DNA of 64,000 nucleotides from Burkholderia cenocepacia. Lineage in GTDB: Bacteria > Pseudomonadota > Gammaproteobacteria > Burkholderiales > Burkholderiaceae. The stretch spans positions 496,001 to 560,000 of the forward strand of contig NZ_UAQZ01000013.1 in assembly GCF_900446215.1 (NCBI RefSeq), read 5' to 3'. Position 1 is the stretch's first letter. The number at the start of each line of letters is the position of its first letter. Positions 1-9,147 of the stretch are shown here, in pieces. Under the pieces are notes generated by a model. That model made no database searches. It was not told where the DNA came from and saw nothing but the letters and a program-made list of their open reading frames with translations. A program made the translations under genes and the position numbers.

Positions 1-1
1 T

Positions 2-514
2 TTCACGCTGTTCGCGTATCTCACGCCATATCTGCAGGCCGTGCTGTCGCCCGGCGCGGCCGCGCTCGAAGGGCTGTACGTCGCGTTCGGGATGGCCGGC
101 GTGACCGGCGCGTGGCTCGGCGGGCTCTTCTCGGATCGGCTCGGCGCTTCGCGCACGCTGTGCGCATGTCCGGCCGTGTTTCTCGTCGCGATGGCCGTGC
201 TGCCGGCGGCCGGTGCGTCGCCGCTCGCATTCGTGCCCGCGATGATGCTGTGGGGCGGCATCAGCTGGTCGATCTCGCCGATCGTGCAGAACTATCTGAT
301 CCACACCGCGCCGTCGCTGGCCGACGCGAGCGTCGGCATCAACGTGTCGGCGATGCATGCGGGCGTCGCGCTCGGGTCGGCGTTCGGCGGCGTACTGGTC
401 GGGCGCAATGCACTGCTCGTTACACCGTGGGCCGGCTGCGTGCTGGTGGCCGTCGCGCTGGCATGCGCGTGGGTCGCGGCACGGCCCGCGCGGCAGGCCG
501 TGCGCGCGTCGTGA
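2..514 (+). CDS. MFS transporter, C-terminal part (truncated by window edge)
   Basis: The reading frame is open from base 2 and ends at a TGA at 512-514, so only about the last 170 residues are visible. They contain several hydrophobic membrane helices and a G-x-x-S-D-R-L-G loop of the kind found between helices in major facilitator superfamily transporters. The C-terminus is rich in Arg and Ala. The substrate cannot be told from this half. The gene converges with the iron-alcohol dehydrogenase that starts the leftward cluster. Confidence 0.8.
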   Translation, partial: FTLFAYLTPYLQAVLSPGAAALEGLYVAFGMAGVTGAWLGGLFSDRLGASRTLCACPAVFLVAMAVLPAAGASPLAFVPAMMLWGGISWSISPIVQNYLIHTAPSLADASVGINVSAMHAGVALGSAFGGVLVGRNALLVTPWAGCVLVAVALACAWVAARPARQAVRAS

Positions 515-549
515 ATCGTGCCGGGCGATGTGCTGCACCGCCCGCCGTC

Positions 550-1707
550 TCACCACGCCTGCCGGTAAATCTCCAGCGCGTCTGCCTCGGCCACCTCGCG
601 CGGATTGTTCACGAGCAGGCGCGTCTGCAACATCGCGTCCGACGCCATCCTCGGCAGATCGGCCTCGCCGATGCCGACTTCGCGCAGCGTGCGCGGAATG
701 CCCGTCGCGACGATCAGCCGGTCGATCTCGGCGATCAGCGCATGCGTTTTCGCCTCGTCGCTGCCGGTGGCCGACGGCGCGACGATGGCTGCCAGTTCCG
801 CATACAGCGGCGCGGCGGCCGGCGCATTGAAGCGCAGCACGTGCGGCAGCACCAGCGCGTTCGACAGCCCGTGCGGTACGTGGAAGATTCCGCCGACCGG
901 ATAGGCCAGCGCGTGCACGGCCGCGACCGGCGCATTCGCGAACGCCTGCCCCGCGAACATCGCGCCGACCAGCATCGCTTCGCGCGCGTGCCGGTTCCGG
1001 CCGTCGTCGCACGCGGCAAGCAGGTTGCGCGACAGCAGCGTCAGCGCGTGCGTGGCCAGCATGTCGGAGACCGGATTCTTCAGCCGTGCGGACGTGTACG
1101 CCTCGATCGCATGCACCATCGCGTCGATGCCGGTGGCGGCCGTCGCCGCGCGCGGCAGGCCGAGCGTGAGTTCCGCGTCGAGGATCGCGACGTCCGCGAA
1201 CAGATGCGGCGACACGACGCCCATCTTGCGCGCCTCGCCGACCGTGACGATCGACACCGCCGTGACCTCGGAGCCGGTGCCGGCCGTGGTCGGCATCTGC
1301 ACGAGCGGCAGCCGCGCGCTCGCGACCTTGTCGACGCCGTACATGTCGGCCAGCGCCTGCTGCCCCGGCGCGAGCACCGCGATCAGCTTCGCGACGTCCA
1401 TCGACGAGCCGCCGCCCAGGCCGAGCACGATCTCGGCATCGGCCGCGACGGCCCGCTCGGTCGCGTCCAGCACCACGTGCTCGGGCGGATCGGCGATCAC
1501 GTCGTCGATCACGGTGACCTGCCAGCCGTGCGCGGCGAGGCTCTCCAGCGCGGGCGCGAGCACGCCGCTGCGATGCAGGAACGCATCGGTGACGACGCAC
1601 AGCCGCGCGAGCGCCGGAAAGCGTTCGCGCAACAGCGCGCCGAGCCGGCGCGCAGCGCCGAATTCGACGATCTGCGTCGGCACGGTACGGAATTGAAACG
1701 GATTCAT
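550..1707 (-). CDS. Iron-containing alcohol dehydrogenase / maleylacetate-reductase-like
   Basis: This 385-residue protein is full length for the group III metal-dependent alcohol dehydrogenases. The NAD-binding motif GGGSSMDVAK lies at about 98-107. The expected iron ligands are visible as D195 and H199 (GIDAMVHAIEAY) and H265 and H279 (AVHALAYP and HVPHG). Family members reduce aldehydes or maleylacetate or oxidise short alcohols and polyols with NAD(P)H. It is the last gene of the leftward cluster, and its ATG overlaps the stop of the preceding monooxygenase gene by 4 bp, implying translational coupling. The context suggests a carbonyl intermediate in polyol breakdown, but the substrate is not determined. 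Confidence 0.9.
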   Translation of the reverse strand: MNPFQFRTVPTQIVEFGAARRLGALLRERFPALARLCVVTDAFLHRSGVLAPALESLAAHGWQVTVIDDVIADPPEHVVLDATERAVAADAEIVLGLGGGSSMDVAKLIAVLAPGQQALADMYGVDKVASARLPLVQMPTTAGTGSEVTAVSIVTVGEARKMGVVSPHLFADVAILDAELTLGLPRAATAATGIDAMVHAIEAYTSARLKNPVSDMLATHALTLLSRNLLAACDDGRNRHAREAMLVGAMFAGQAFANAPVAAVHALAYPVGGIFHVPHGLSNALVLPHVLRFNAPAAAPLYAELAAIVAPSATGSDEAKTHALIAEIDRLIVATGIPRTLREVGIGEADLPRMASDAMLQTRLLVNNPREVAEADALEIYRQAW

Positions 1708-2039
1708 CGGGTGCCTCCCGGTGGCGTCGCCGTGCCGGTGTCCGGCTGCACCATGTAGCGCGACACGTCGCGGCGATCGAGCAACGGCATGATCGTCCCG
1801 ATTCCGATCCGCTGAAAATGCGGCGTTTCCCGATGCGCGTCGAGGCCGTCCGCATCGCGGTAGCGCTCGAGGATCACGATGTGGTCGGGATGCTCCGGCG
1901 ACCGGAAATACGCGTAGTCGAGGTTCTTGGGCTCGGCGCGCGTGGCCGGCGCGAGTTCCGCGAGCAGTTCGACCACGCGGTCGCCGTTGCCGGGTTTTGC
2001 GAAGTAATGCGCGATCACCTGCAGATAGGGTTCGTTCAT
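1704..2039 (-). CDS. Antibiotic-biosynthesis-monooxygenase (ABM) domain protein
   Basis: The 111-residue protein fits the small ABM/YgiN fold: an opening strand (LQVIAHYFAKPG), a helix, then the pattern NLDYAYFRSPEHPDHIVILE and a late HFQRIG segment. Such proteins are cofactor-free quinol monooxygenases or stress-related dimers. The start at 2039 was chosen because it gives the usual family length; a longer frame upstream would add an atypical Arg-rich leader. It lies between the GlpP-like gene and the iron alcohol dehydrogenase and overlaps the latter by 4 bp. Its role in the pathway is not known. Confidence 0.8.
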   Translation of the reverse strand: MNEPYLQVIAHYFAKPGNGDRVVELLAELAPATRAEPKNLDYAYFRSPEHPDHIVILERYRDADGLDAHRETPHFQRIGIGTIMPLLDRRDVSRYMVQPDTGTATPPGGTR

Positions 2040-2067
2040 GCTGGGCTCCAGGTTCGACACAAGCCCG

Positions 2068-2643
2068 TCACGCCGACGGGTCGAAATTCCACCACGCGCT
2101 GTCGCTCGTCGATACCGCGACCGCGCCGTGCCGCCGCGCGCTGCGCACGTCGTCCGCATTGCCGACGAATCCGGACGCGACGATCGGCGGCAGCGCCTGC
2201 CGGTCGGCTTCGCTCAGGTGCGCGAGCATCGGCGCCGGCATCAGCTGCACCAGGTTCGGATCGCTCTGCTCGATCGCCTTCACGCTGCGCGGCCACGTCG
2301 AACGGTCGGTCACGAACACCTTCTGCATCGTGATCAGCCCCGCGCGGTTCGCGCGCTGGATCGTCGCGACGCGCGTCGACACGACGCTCGCGACACCGAT
2401 ATCGGCCAGATACTCGACGCCGCCCTTGTCCTGGGACAGCCCGTCGCAACTGTCGATGTTGACGATCACGAACTTGCCGGCCCGGGCGAGCGCCGCGACC
2501 ACCGCCTGCAAGCGCCGCAGGTCGACGTTCGCGACGATGCCGACCTCGGCCGCGCTATCGACGAAGCTGTCGGCCTGCTCGACGCCGTACAGCGTGGCGA
2601 TGACGGGATGACGGGCGAGACGCGCGCCCAGCGACTTGTCCAT
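2068..2643 (-). CDS. GlpP-family glycerol-3-phosphate-responsive antiterminator
   Basis: The 191-residue product matches the compact barrel-like GlpP family. It shows VNVDLRRLQAVV, the segment FVIVNIDSCDGLSQD, GVEYLADIG and a C-terminal PPIVASGFV then DDVRSARRHGAVAVSTS. In Bacillus GlpP binds glycerol-3-phosphate and the leader of glp mRNA to prevent termination. Here it lies inside a cluster with GlpD-like and FGGY-kinase genes, 6 bp downstream of the FAD oxidase stop. Binding a phosphorylated polyol is a reasonable inference, but no RNA target is evident. Confidence 0.82.
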   Translation of the reverse strand: MDKSLGARLARHPVIATLYGVEQADSFVDSAAEVGIVANVDLRRLQAVVAALARAGKFVIVNIDSCDGLSQDKGGVEYLADIGVASVVSTRVATIQRANRAGLITMQKVFVTDRSTWPRSVKAIEQSDPNLVQLMPAPMLAHLSEADRQALPPIVASGFVGNADDVRSARRHGAVAVSTSDSAWWNFDPSA

Positions 2644-2648
2644 GACGT

Positions 2649-4211
2649 TTACCGGTCGACGTGCGGGCCGGTCTCGTCGCCGAGACCGAGCTTGCCGGGG
2701 TTGAGGATATGCTTCGGGTCGAGCGCGCGCTTCACCGCCCGCAGCACCGGAAACGCGGTGCCCAGCGAATCGCGCATGTACGGTGCACGCAACAGCCCGA
2801 CACCGTGGTGATGGCTCAACGCCGCATTGTATTGGATCAGCACCGCGTTCGCCGCGTCCCACGCCGCGCGATACCACGCGGCCCGCTCGGCCACCGCGAC
2901 GTCGCCGCGCAGCGAGAAATACAGGCACGCGCCGTCCGCGTACGCATGCGACTGGTGCGCGGACCCGGCCAGCGTGCCCGGCACCGCCTGCAACGCGGCC
3001 ACCACGTCGCGATAGATCGCCGCGAGGTCGCGCCAGCGGCCGCACATTTCCAGCGTGTCGGCGACGAAGCCCGGGCTGCGCTTGAAGCCTTCCGCGCTCT
3101 TGCCGGTCAGGTAGCGGGTGTCGAGCCACTTCTCGAAGATCGCGTCGCCATCGAGTTTGTGCCCGCTCGCGTCGCCGACGCGCGCGCCGATCGCCATCAC
3201 CACATCGACCATCTCCGGCGCGCCCTCGTCGGCGATCAGCAGCACGTTCGTGTCGGGCAGGCCGAACTGCACGCCGCTTTCGAGCGCGTCGTAGAGCCGA
3301 AGCGCCGCCGGATTCGCGCCGCGCTGCAGGATCTCGCGGCACGCGTCGAGGCCGGCCGCGAACGTGTCGAAGCCGTACGCGAGCGCACGGCCGTAGTCCG
3401 GCAGCCGATGCAGCTTCAGGCGCGCACGCACGATGATGCCGAGCGTGCCTTCGCTGCCGATGAACAACTGCTGCAGGTCCGGGCCGACCGCCGCGCGCGA
3501 ATACCCGCCCAGCGTGACGAGGCTGCCGTCCGCGAGCACCACGTCCATGCCGAACACCATGTCCTCGATCTTGCCGTAGCGCGTCGACAGCTGCCCCGCG
3601 CCGCGGCACGCGATCCAGCCGCCCACGGTGCTGATCCCGAACGACGACGGCCAGTGCCCCATCGTCAGCCCGTGCTCGCGCTGCAGCGTGGCCTCGAATA
3701 CGTCGCCGAACATGCCGGCTTCGACGTCGACGATCTGGCTCTCGGCGTCGACGCCGACCAGCCGGTTCAACCCGCACACGTCGAGCACGATGCCGCCGCG
3801 CACCGGCAGCGCCGCACCCGTCACGTTGCTGCGGCCGGCCGACGCCGTGACCGGCAGCGTCGCCGCGTGTGCGATGCGCATCACGGCCTGCACCTGCTCG
3901 ACCGTCGACACGCGCACGACGACCGCGTGCGGCGTCGCGGGCCGGCCGCCCGTCTCCACGACCATCGACGCGGCCCACCAGTCGCGCGTCCACGCGACGA
4001 CGTCGGCCGGCTGCACGAGCACCTCGTCGGCCACCGCGCGCAGCGCGTCGACCTGCTGCGGCGATACCGTGACCGGCGCCCGCTGCATGCCGGCCTCGAC
4101 AGGCGCGCCGCCTGTCGCGGGCAGGTTCAGTGCGTAGGGCGGCGGCGTATGCGCGCCGACGACGTAGTTGCCGCGGTTGTAGCCGCGCTTGATGGCTTCC
4201 TTGCTGATCAT
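2649..4211 (-). CDS. FAD-binding oxidase (alkyldihydroxyacetonephosphate-synthase / GlcD-like)
   Basis: The 520-residue protein has the PCMH-type FAD domain of the vanillyl-alcohol oxidase family: TASAGRSNVTGAALP, GGIVLDVCGLN, the motif GWIACRGAGQ and IGSEGTLGII. A C-terminal oxidase domain ends with LDPKHILNPGKLGLG, typical of D-lactate/glycolate and alkylglycerone-phosphate synthase relatives. The His-rich AALSHHHGVG near residue 455 matches the active-site histidines of alkylglycerone-phosphate synthase. Its ATG overlaps the glpD-like stop by 4 bp. It probably oxidises an alpha-hydroxy acid or a phosphorylated polyol. The exact substrate is unknown. Confidence 0.87.
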   Translation of the reverse strand: MISKEAIKRGYNRGNYVVGAHTPPPYALNLPATGGAPVEAGMQRAPVTVSPQQVDALRAVADEVLVQPADVVAWTRDWWAASMVVETGGRPATPHAVVVRVSTVEQVQAVMRIAHAATLPVTASAGRSNVTGAALPVRGGIVLDVCGLNRLVGVDAESQIVDVEAGMFGDVFEATLQREHGLTMGHWPSSFGISTVGGWIACRGAGQLSTRYGKIEDMVFGMDVVLADGSLVTLGGYSRAAVGPDLQQLFIGSEGTLGIIVRARLKLHRLPDYGRALAYGFDTFAAGLDACREILQRGANPAALRLYDALESGVQFGLPDTNVLLIADEGAPEMVDVVMAIGARVGDASGHKLDGDAIFEKWLDTRYLTGKSAEGFKRSPGFVADTLEMCGRWRDLAAIYRDVVAALQAVPGTLAGSAHQSHAYADGACLYFSLRGDVAVAERAAWYRAAWDAANAVLIQYNAALSHHHGVGLLRAPYMRDSLGTAFPVLRAVKRALDPKHILNPGKLGLGDETGPHVDR

Positions 4212-5887
4212 CCGTTTTCTCCGATGAGGATGGCTTTTTCGAGTGCGACGGCGGCGACGTAGTCGCGCACCTGGCTGGCGACGGCCGCGTCGGACAAGCC
4301 GAGCTCCGCCTGAAGGATGGCGCCGACGCGCGGCGCGGCGCGTGCCGACGCGTCGCGCGCCATCAGCCGCGCGCGGGTGCGGCGCGACAGCACGTCGTCG
4401 ACGCTGCGCGCGAATTCGTGGCGTACCGCATAGAGCACTTCCGCTTCGCTGTACGGCAGCCCTTCGACGATCGGCGCGAGCAGCGACGGCGTCGCATCGG
4501 CGAGGTCGCCGACGAAGCGCGCCTCGGTGCCGTAGCGTTCGCCGAGATGCGCGGCGAGCCCGCCCGATGCGACGATCGCCTGCGGGTCGTAGCCGGCCGC
4601 CCCGAGCAGGTACGCCGATTTCGTGCGGCAGCGCGTGCGGCGGCCGAGCAGCTTGCCGACCGTATCGATGGTCTGCTCGGCCATGTGCCGCGACGTCGTC
4701 AGCTTGCCGCCGACGATCGTCACGAGGCCGTCGGGCGCGACATGGATCTCGTGATTGCGTTTCATCTCGATCGTCTTGCCGCCGGGCGGCCCGACGAGCG
4801 GCCGGCATCCGGCGATGCTGCCGACCACGTCGTCCGCGCTCAGGTCGACTTTCAACGCGGAGCGCGCGCCTTCCAGCAGGAAATCGAGTTCCTGCCGCGT
4901 GCAGTGCACGTCGTCGAGATCGCCGTCGTAGTCCTCGTCGGTCGTGCCGAGATACGACACGTTGCCCCAGCGCGTGATCGTCGCGCGGCGGTTGCGGCCC
5001 GGCACGGGGATCGTCACCGTGCAGTCGTTGCGGATCTTCAGCCACGGAATCGCGACGTGCACGCCCTTCGCGGGCCGCACTTGCAATCCAGATGCGTCGC
5101 CCTTGCGTGCACCGGTCCAGTCACGCAGCCACACGCCGGTCGCCATCACCACCACGCGTGCCCGCACGCGCCGCTCGCGGCCGTCGGCGTGCACGATCGC
5201 GCCGTCGACCTTGCCGTGGCCGTCGCGCGTCAGTTCCACCACGCGCGCATGATTCGCCACCGCCGCGCCATGGAACGCGGCCGTGCGCACGAGGTTCAGC
5301 GTCAGGCGCGCATCGTCGACGCGCGCGTCGAAGTACAGGAAGCCGCCCGTCAGGTAGGTTTCGTTGAAGGTCGGGCAATGCGACAACACCTCGGCCTTGG
5401 TCAGCTTCTGGTGCAGGATGCCCTCGCGCCAGCCGCCGGCGATGTCGTAGGTCCACAGCAGGCTTTCGAAGGCTTTCGCGAGACGCCGGTCGAACACGCC
5501 TTCGCGCTCCATCACCGGGAACAGGAACGGCAGCCGCTGCACGAGATGGCGCGCGTTGCGCCGCAACCGCTGCCGCTCGAGCAGCGAATGGCGCACGAGC
5601 CCGAGATTGCCCTGCTCGATGTAGCGCAGTCCGCCGTGCACCATCTTCGACGATTTCGACGACGTGCCCGACGCGAAATCGCTCTTCTCGACGAGCGCGA
5701 CGCGCAGCCCGCGCAGGCTCGCGTCGAACGCCGCGTAAGCGCCCGTCACGCCGCCGCCGACGATCAGTACGTCGAACGTATCCGTCTCGAGTCGCGCCAG
5801 ATGCTCGTCGCGGTTCACGCGTAGCGGCTCCGTGGCCGTCATGCCGGCCCGGTCCGTGCGGGGTTTTCTGGATGGCAAAAACATCAT
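4208..5887 (-). CDS. glpD: FAD-dependent glycerol-3-phosphate dehydrogenase family protein
   Basis: The 559-residue protein carries the N-terminal dinucleotide fold DVLIVGGGVTGAYAAFDA and the GlpD signature GTSSKSSKMVHGGLRYIEQG. The DAO domain and the C-terminal DAO_C helical domain (YGTEARFVGDL, then YAVRHEFARSVDDVL) are present. GlpD oxidises sn-glycerol-3-phosphate at the membrane and passes electrons to quinone. The first ATG at 5887 has a GGAG about ten bases upstream. The gene follows the FGGY kinase by 18 bp. Because the cluster also contains unusual partners, it may act on a related phosphorylated polyol such as a tetritol phosphate, not glycerol-3-phosphate itself. Confidence 0.88.
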   Translation of the reverse strand: MMFLPSRKPRTDRAGMTATEPLRVNRDEHLARLETDTFDVLIVGGGVTGAYAAFDASLRGLRVALVEKSDFASGTSSKSSKMVHGGLRYIEQGNLGLVRHSLLERQRLRRNARHLVQRLPFLFPVMEREGVFDRRLAKAFESLLWTYDIAGGWREGILHQKLTKAEVLSHCPTFNETYLTGGFLYFDARVDDARLTLNLVRTAAFHGAAVANHARVVELTRDGHGKVDGAIVHADGRERRVRARVVVMATGVWLRDWTGARKGDASGLQVRPAKGVHVAIPWLKIRNDCTVTIPVPGRNRRATITRWGNVSYLGTTDEDYDGDLDDVHCTRQELDFLLEGARSALKVDLSADDVVGSIAGCRPLVGPPGGKTIEMKRNHEIHVAPDGLVTIVGGKLTTSRHMAEQTIDTVGKLLGRRTRCRTKSAYLLGAAGYDPQAIVASGGLAAHLGERYGTEARFVGDLADATPSLLAPIVEGLPYSEAEVLYAVRHEFARSVDDVLSRRTRARLMARDASARAAPRVGAILQAELGLSDAAVASQVRDYVAAVALEKAILIGENG

Positions 5888-5905
5888 GCTGGTCGTTCTC
5901 CGTGC

Positions 5906-7447
5906 TTACGCATGAGCAAAATCGGCCGCGTGCGCGAGCTCGGACGCGATCCGCGCATGCCAGGCCGCGCGCCGCCGCTGCCGGCTGTCCGCATCGATCG
6001 ACGGTTCGAAGACGGCGTCGGTGACGAGCGTCGCACGGGCCGCCTCGAGCGATTCCCACAGCAACCCCGACGCGCCCGCGAGAAACGCCGCGCCGCGCAG
6101 GCTCGCGCGATCGCCGTCGCGCATCCGGCGCACCGGCACGCCGCTCACGTCGGCCTGGATCTGCAGCAGCGTGTCGCTGCCCGCGAGGCCGCCGCCGACG
6201 ATCAGCTCCGACACGCCGGCCCGCGCGACCGCCTCGTTCGCCTCCATGCACGACGCGACCGAATGCGCGATGCCTTCGAGCACCGCGTGCGCGACCTCGG
6301 CCTGCGTCGTCGCGATCGAGATGCCTGACAGCAGCGCACGCGCGTTCGGCTCCATCCTCGGCACGCGCAGGCCGGTGAGCGCCGGCACGAAGGTCACGCC
6401 GCGCGCCGACCGCACGGTGCCAGCCAGCGCGCTGATCTGCGCGGGGTCGTCGAACCAGCGCAACTTTTCGCAGACCCAGCGCAACGCCGAGCCGGTCGTC
6501 GCGACGAAGGTTTCGAGCGAGTAATGCGACACGCCGCCGTGCCGCCGCGCGGTCATCGCCAGCGTGCCGTCGTGCGCGTGGCCGGGTTGCGCATGCGATC
6601 CGGCGTCGGGGCGCGCCGTCCCCGTCAGCAGGTCGACGAAGCTGCCGGTGCCGTGCACGCACATCGCCTGGCCGCGCTCGACGCAGCCGAGGCCGACCGC
6701 GCCCGCGAACTGGTCGCCCGCGCACGCGAGGATCGGCACGTCGATGCCGAGCACGTCCGCGCGCGTGTGGCCGAACGCGTCGGCGTCCTCGCGCAGCGCC
6801 GGCAGCAGTTCGCGCGGAAAGCCGAGTGCGTCGAGCCACGGGTCGAAATAGCGATGCTCGCCGAGCAGGTACGCGCTGGCGGACGTCGCGTTGGTCGGCG
6901 TCGTCATGCACGCGCGTGCCTCGGACAGATGCCACAGCAGCCACGTGTCGATCGTGCCGAACGCGAGACGGCCGGCGCGATGCGCATCGGCCACCGCGCG
7001 CGACGTACGCAACTGGTGCACGGCCCACAGATACGGCGAGCGCACCCCCGCCGGCCGGCCGACCTGCGGCACCAGCACGCGGTCCCAGTCGGCCGCGAGA
7101 CGGTCGAGCTCGGCCGCATGGCGCGTGTCCTGCCAGACCATCGCGGGCACGAGCGCGCGCCCGGTCCGCGTGTCCCACAGCACGGCGGTCGCACGCTGCG
7201 TCGCGAGCGCCAGCGCGACGATGCGCACGTGCTGTTGATGCGCCTGCGCGAGCGTCGCACGGCAGACGGCGAGCGTCTTGTCGAGGATTGCGTTCGCGTC
7301 CTGTTCGACGACGCCGGGCTGCGGGCTCTCGACCGACAGCGGCAGGTATTCCAGGCACGACACGTGGCCGCTCGCGTCGACGAGCGCGGCGCGCGTGCCG
7401 GACGTGCCTTCGTCGATCGCGAGAATGGCGTTTCGGGATTCGGTCAT
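5906..7447 (-). CDS. FGGY-family carbohydrate kinase, glycerol-kinase-like
   Basis: The 513-residue protein has both FGGY halves. The N-terminal phosphate-binding motif is LAIDEGTSGTRAALVD and the substrate region is ATQRATAVLWDTRTGR with AMVWQDTRHA, parallel to the TNQRE and VWQ segments of glycerol kinase. The C-terminal ATP motif ELIVGGGLAGSDTLLQIQA is intact. These enzymes phosphorylate glycerol or other polyols with ATP. The start overlaps the MFS stop by 4 bp, and the GlpD-like gene follows. Several core positions differ from classical GlpK, so glycerol is not certain as the substrate. Confidence 0.87.
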   Translation of the reverse strand: MTESRNAILAIDEGTSGTRAALVDASGHVSCLEYLPLSVESPQPGVVEQDANAILDKTLAVCRATLAQAHQQHVRIVALALATQRATAVLWDTRTGRALVPAMVWQDTRHAAELDRLAADWDRVLVPQVGRPAGVRSPYLWAVHQLRTSRAVADAHRAGRLAFGTIDTWLLWHLSEARACMTTPTNATSASAYLLGEHRYFDPWLDALGFPRELLPALREDADAFGHTRADVLGIDVPILACAGDQFAGAVGLGCVERGQAMCVHGTGSFVDLLTGTARPDAGSHAQPGHAHDGTLAMTARRHGGVSHYSLETFVATTGSALRWVCEKLRWFDDPAQISALAGTVRSARGVTFVPALTGLRVPRMEPNARALLSGISIATTQAEVAHAVLEGIAHSVASCMEANEAVARAGVSELIVGGGLAGSDTLLQIQADVSGVPVRRMRDGDRASLRGAAFLAGASGLLWESLEAARATLVTDAVFEPSIDADSRQRRRAAWHARIASELAHAADFAHA

Positions 7448-8907
7448 CGCTGCGTTTTCTCGATGGCGGGTTTCAGGAAGGCCGACGTGGCGCGGCCGTC
7501 GTCGCCGAAGTGCGGCGCGTCGGGTTCGTTGTCGGGATTGACGGTGGTGCGGGTCGGATCCCAGCGGATCGCGAAGCAGATCGCGCTGGCTACGCACGGC
7601 ACGATCGCGAGGATCAGGAACGTGTGTTCGAGGCCGTAGCGCGCACGAAACAGCGGAAAGACCAGCAGGCCGAGCGCCGCGCCGATCGAGCCGAGCGCCC
7701 CGACGATGCCGTTCGCACCCGCGCGCAATTCGCCGCGAAACGACAGCGACGACAGGCTCTTGCCGTTCGCGCCGGGGCCGACCTAGTGGAACAGGATGAA
7801 CAGCGACGGCACGACCACCGACAGCCACAGCGGCATGCGCGCATGAAACAACCCGAGCGCAACCAGCATCACGCAGACCGCCGCGAAGCCGAACGCCGAC
7901 GCGCGACGCAGCCCGACACGGCGGCCGACCGCCGACGACGAGAAGCCGCCGACGATCCCGAACAGGTTGAACACGAGCGCGCCGAGCGTCGCGTAGACGA
8001 AGTCCTTGCCGAACAGCGCCGCGCTGATCAGCGGCAGGTACCAGCCGATCGCGAAGTATTCGATCGACTGGCCGATCTGCACGGTCGCGGCCAGGATCGT
8101 GCGCGGCAGGTAGACGCCGCGAAAGATCAGCAGCACGTTCGCGAGGCCGCGCGTGGCCGGATTGACGATGGGAGTACGTTCATGCGCGGGCGCGGCGACG
8201 AATGGCTGCCCGTAGATGCGCGTCATCGCGCGCGCCGCCTCGTCGAGCCGCTCCTTGCGGGCGAGCCAGATCGGGCTTTCGACGAGGAATGCGCATTGCA
8301 GCGCGAGGATCGCGACGCCGAACACGGCGGTCGCCGCCACCGAGCAGCGCCAGATCGAATCGCCGACCTGCCAAGCATGAAACAGCAGCGCGAGCAGCAG
8401 GTTCAGGCACACGGCCGTGTACCACATGCCCTGCCAGGTATTGAGTCGGCTCTTCAGGCGGCCCGGCGTGAATTCCGCGAGCATCGCCATCGCGATCGCG
8501 AAGTCGATGCCGTACGCCATCCCGACGAAGAAGCGGCCCGCGAGAATCGTATTGAAATCGGGCGCGAACACCACCAGCAGCGCGCCGATCACCGACAGCA
8601 GCTTCGCGGCGATCAGCGGCCGCACGCGGCCCCAGCGGTCGGCCATCCAGCCGCCGATCGGGTTGAACGCGATCGCGACCCACGACGCGAACGACGTCAT
8701 CCATGCGACCTGCGCGGCCGACAGATGCAATTCGTGCGTCATCGGCCCGAGGCCGGCGCTCAATGCCGAGTTGGAAAATGCGTCGAGAAACAGCCCGCCG
8801 AGCGACAGCCACCAGACGAGTCCCGCCCTGCCCGCGATACCGGGGCGCGTGTCGAGAAAGGAGATGACGTCTTCAATGCCATGAAGCTTGACCGCGATCG
8901 TTTGCAC
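7444..8907 (-). pseudogene. MFS sugar/polyol transporter with an in-frame stop codon
   Basis: Two collinear fragments in one frame form a normal MFS transporter of about 487 residues. The break is a single TAG (minus strand of 7783-7785) within FILFH-stop-VGPGANGKSL, where a Tyr codon TAC would restore the frame. The N-terminal part has ten or so helices and the loop GGWMADRWGRVRP; the C-terminal part adds two helices. The GTG start at 8907 was chosen because GGAGG lies six bases upstream. The gene heads the cluster and overlaps the kinase start by 4 bp, so the stop may reduce downstream translation. It could be a true mutation or a sequencing error. Confidence 0.8.
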
Positions 8908-8929
8908 AATCGGCCTCCGTATATTTGTT

Positions 8930-8999
8930 CTGTAAGAGGCTCGACATTGCAGATGCGATCGACGCATGGAGAGACCATCTTACAGATAGTCTCTTATCT
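8930..8999. promoter_or_regulatory. Inverted repeats upstream of the polyol cluster
   Basis: The region between the MFS start (8907) and the SDR stop (9148) has no gene. CTGTAAGA at 8930-8937 is repeated in inverted form as TCTTACAG at 8978-8985. A second inverted repeat, AGATA-N6-TATCT, lies at 8984-8999. This AT-richer patch stands out in GC-rich surroundings and is placed like a promoter and operator for the leftward operon. No binding protein can be assigned. Confidence 0.4.
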
Positions 9000-9094
9000 A
9001 GATCTGCCTGCGCAATTTACGGCGGGCAACGCGCTGGTGTCAAGCGCGGTCGGTTGTGCGATGCAGCGACGCGCACGTCGGCGCTCCCCGCAAT

Positions 9095-9110
9095 CGTTGC
9101 GTACGCAACG
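9095..9110. repeat. 16-bp perfect palindrome in intergenic DNA
   Basis: CGTTGCGTACGCAACG is a perfect palindrome between the SDR stop and the polyol-cluster promoter region. It could be a regulator site or part of a hairpin. No run of T follows, so it does not look like a terminator. Confidence 0.45.
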
Positions 9111-9147
9111 TCATCTCCCGGCTGGCCGCGCGCGGTCAGCCACCTGT

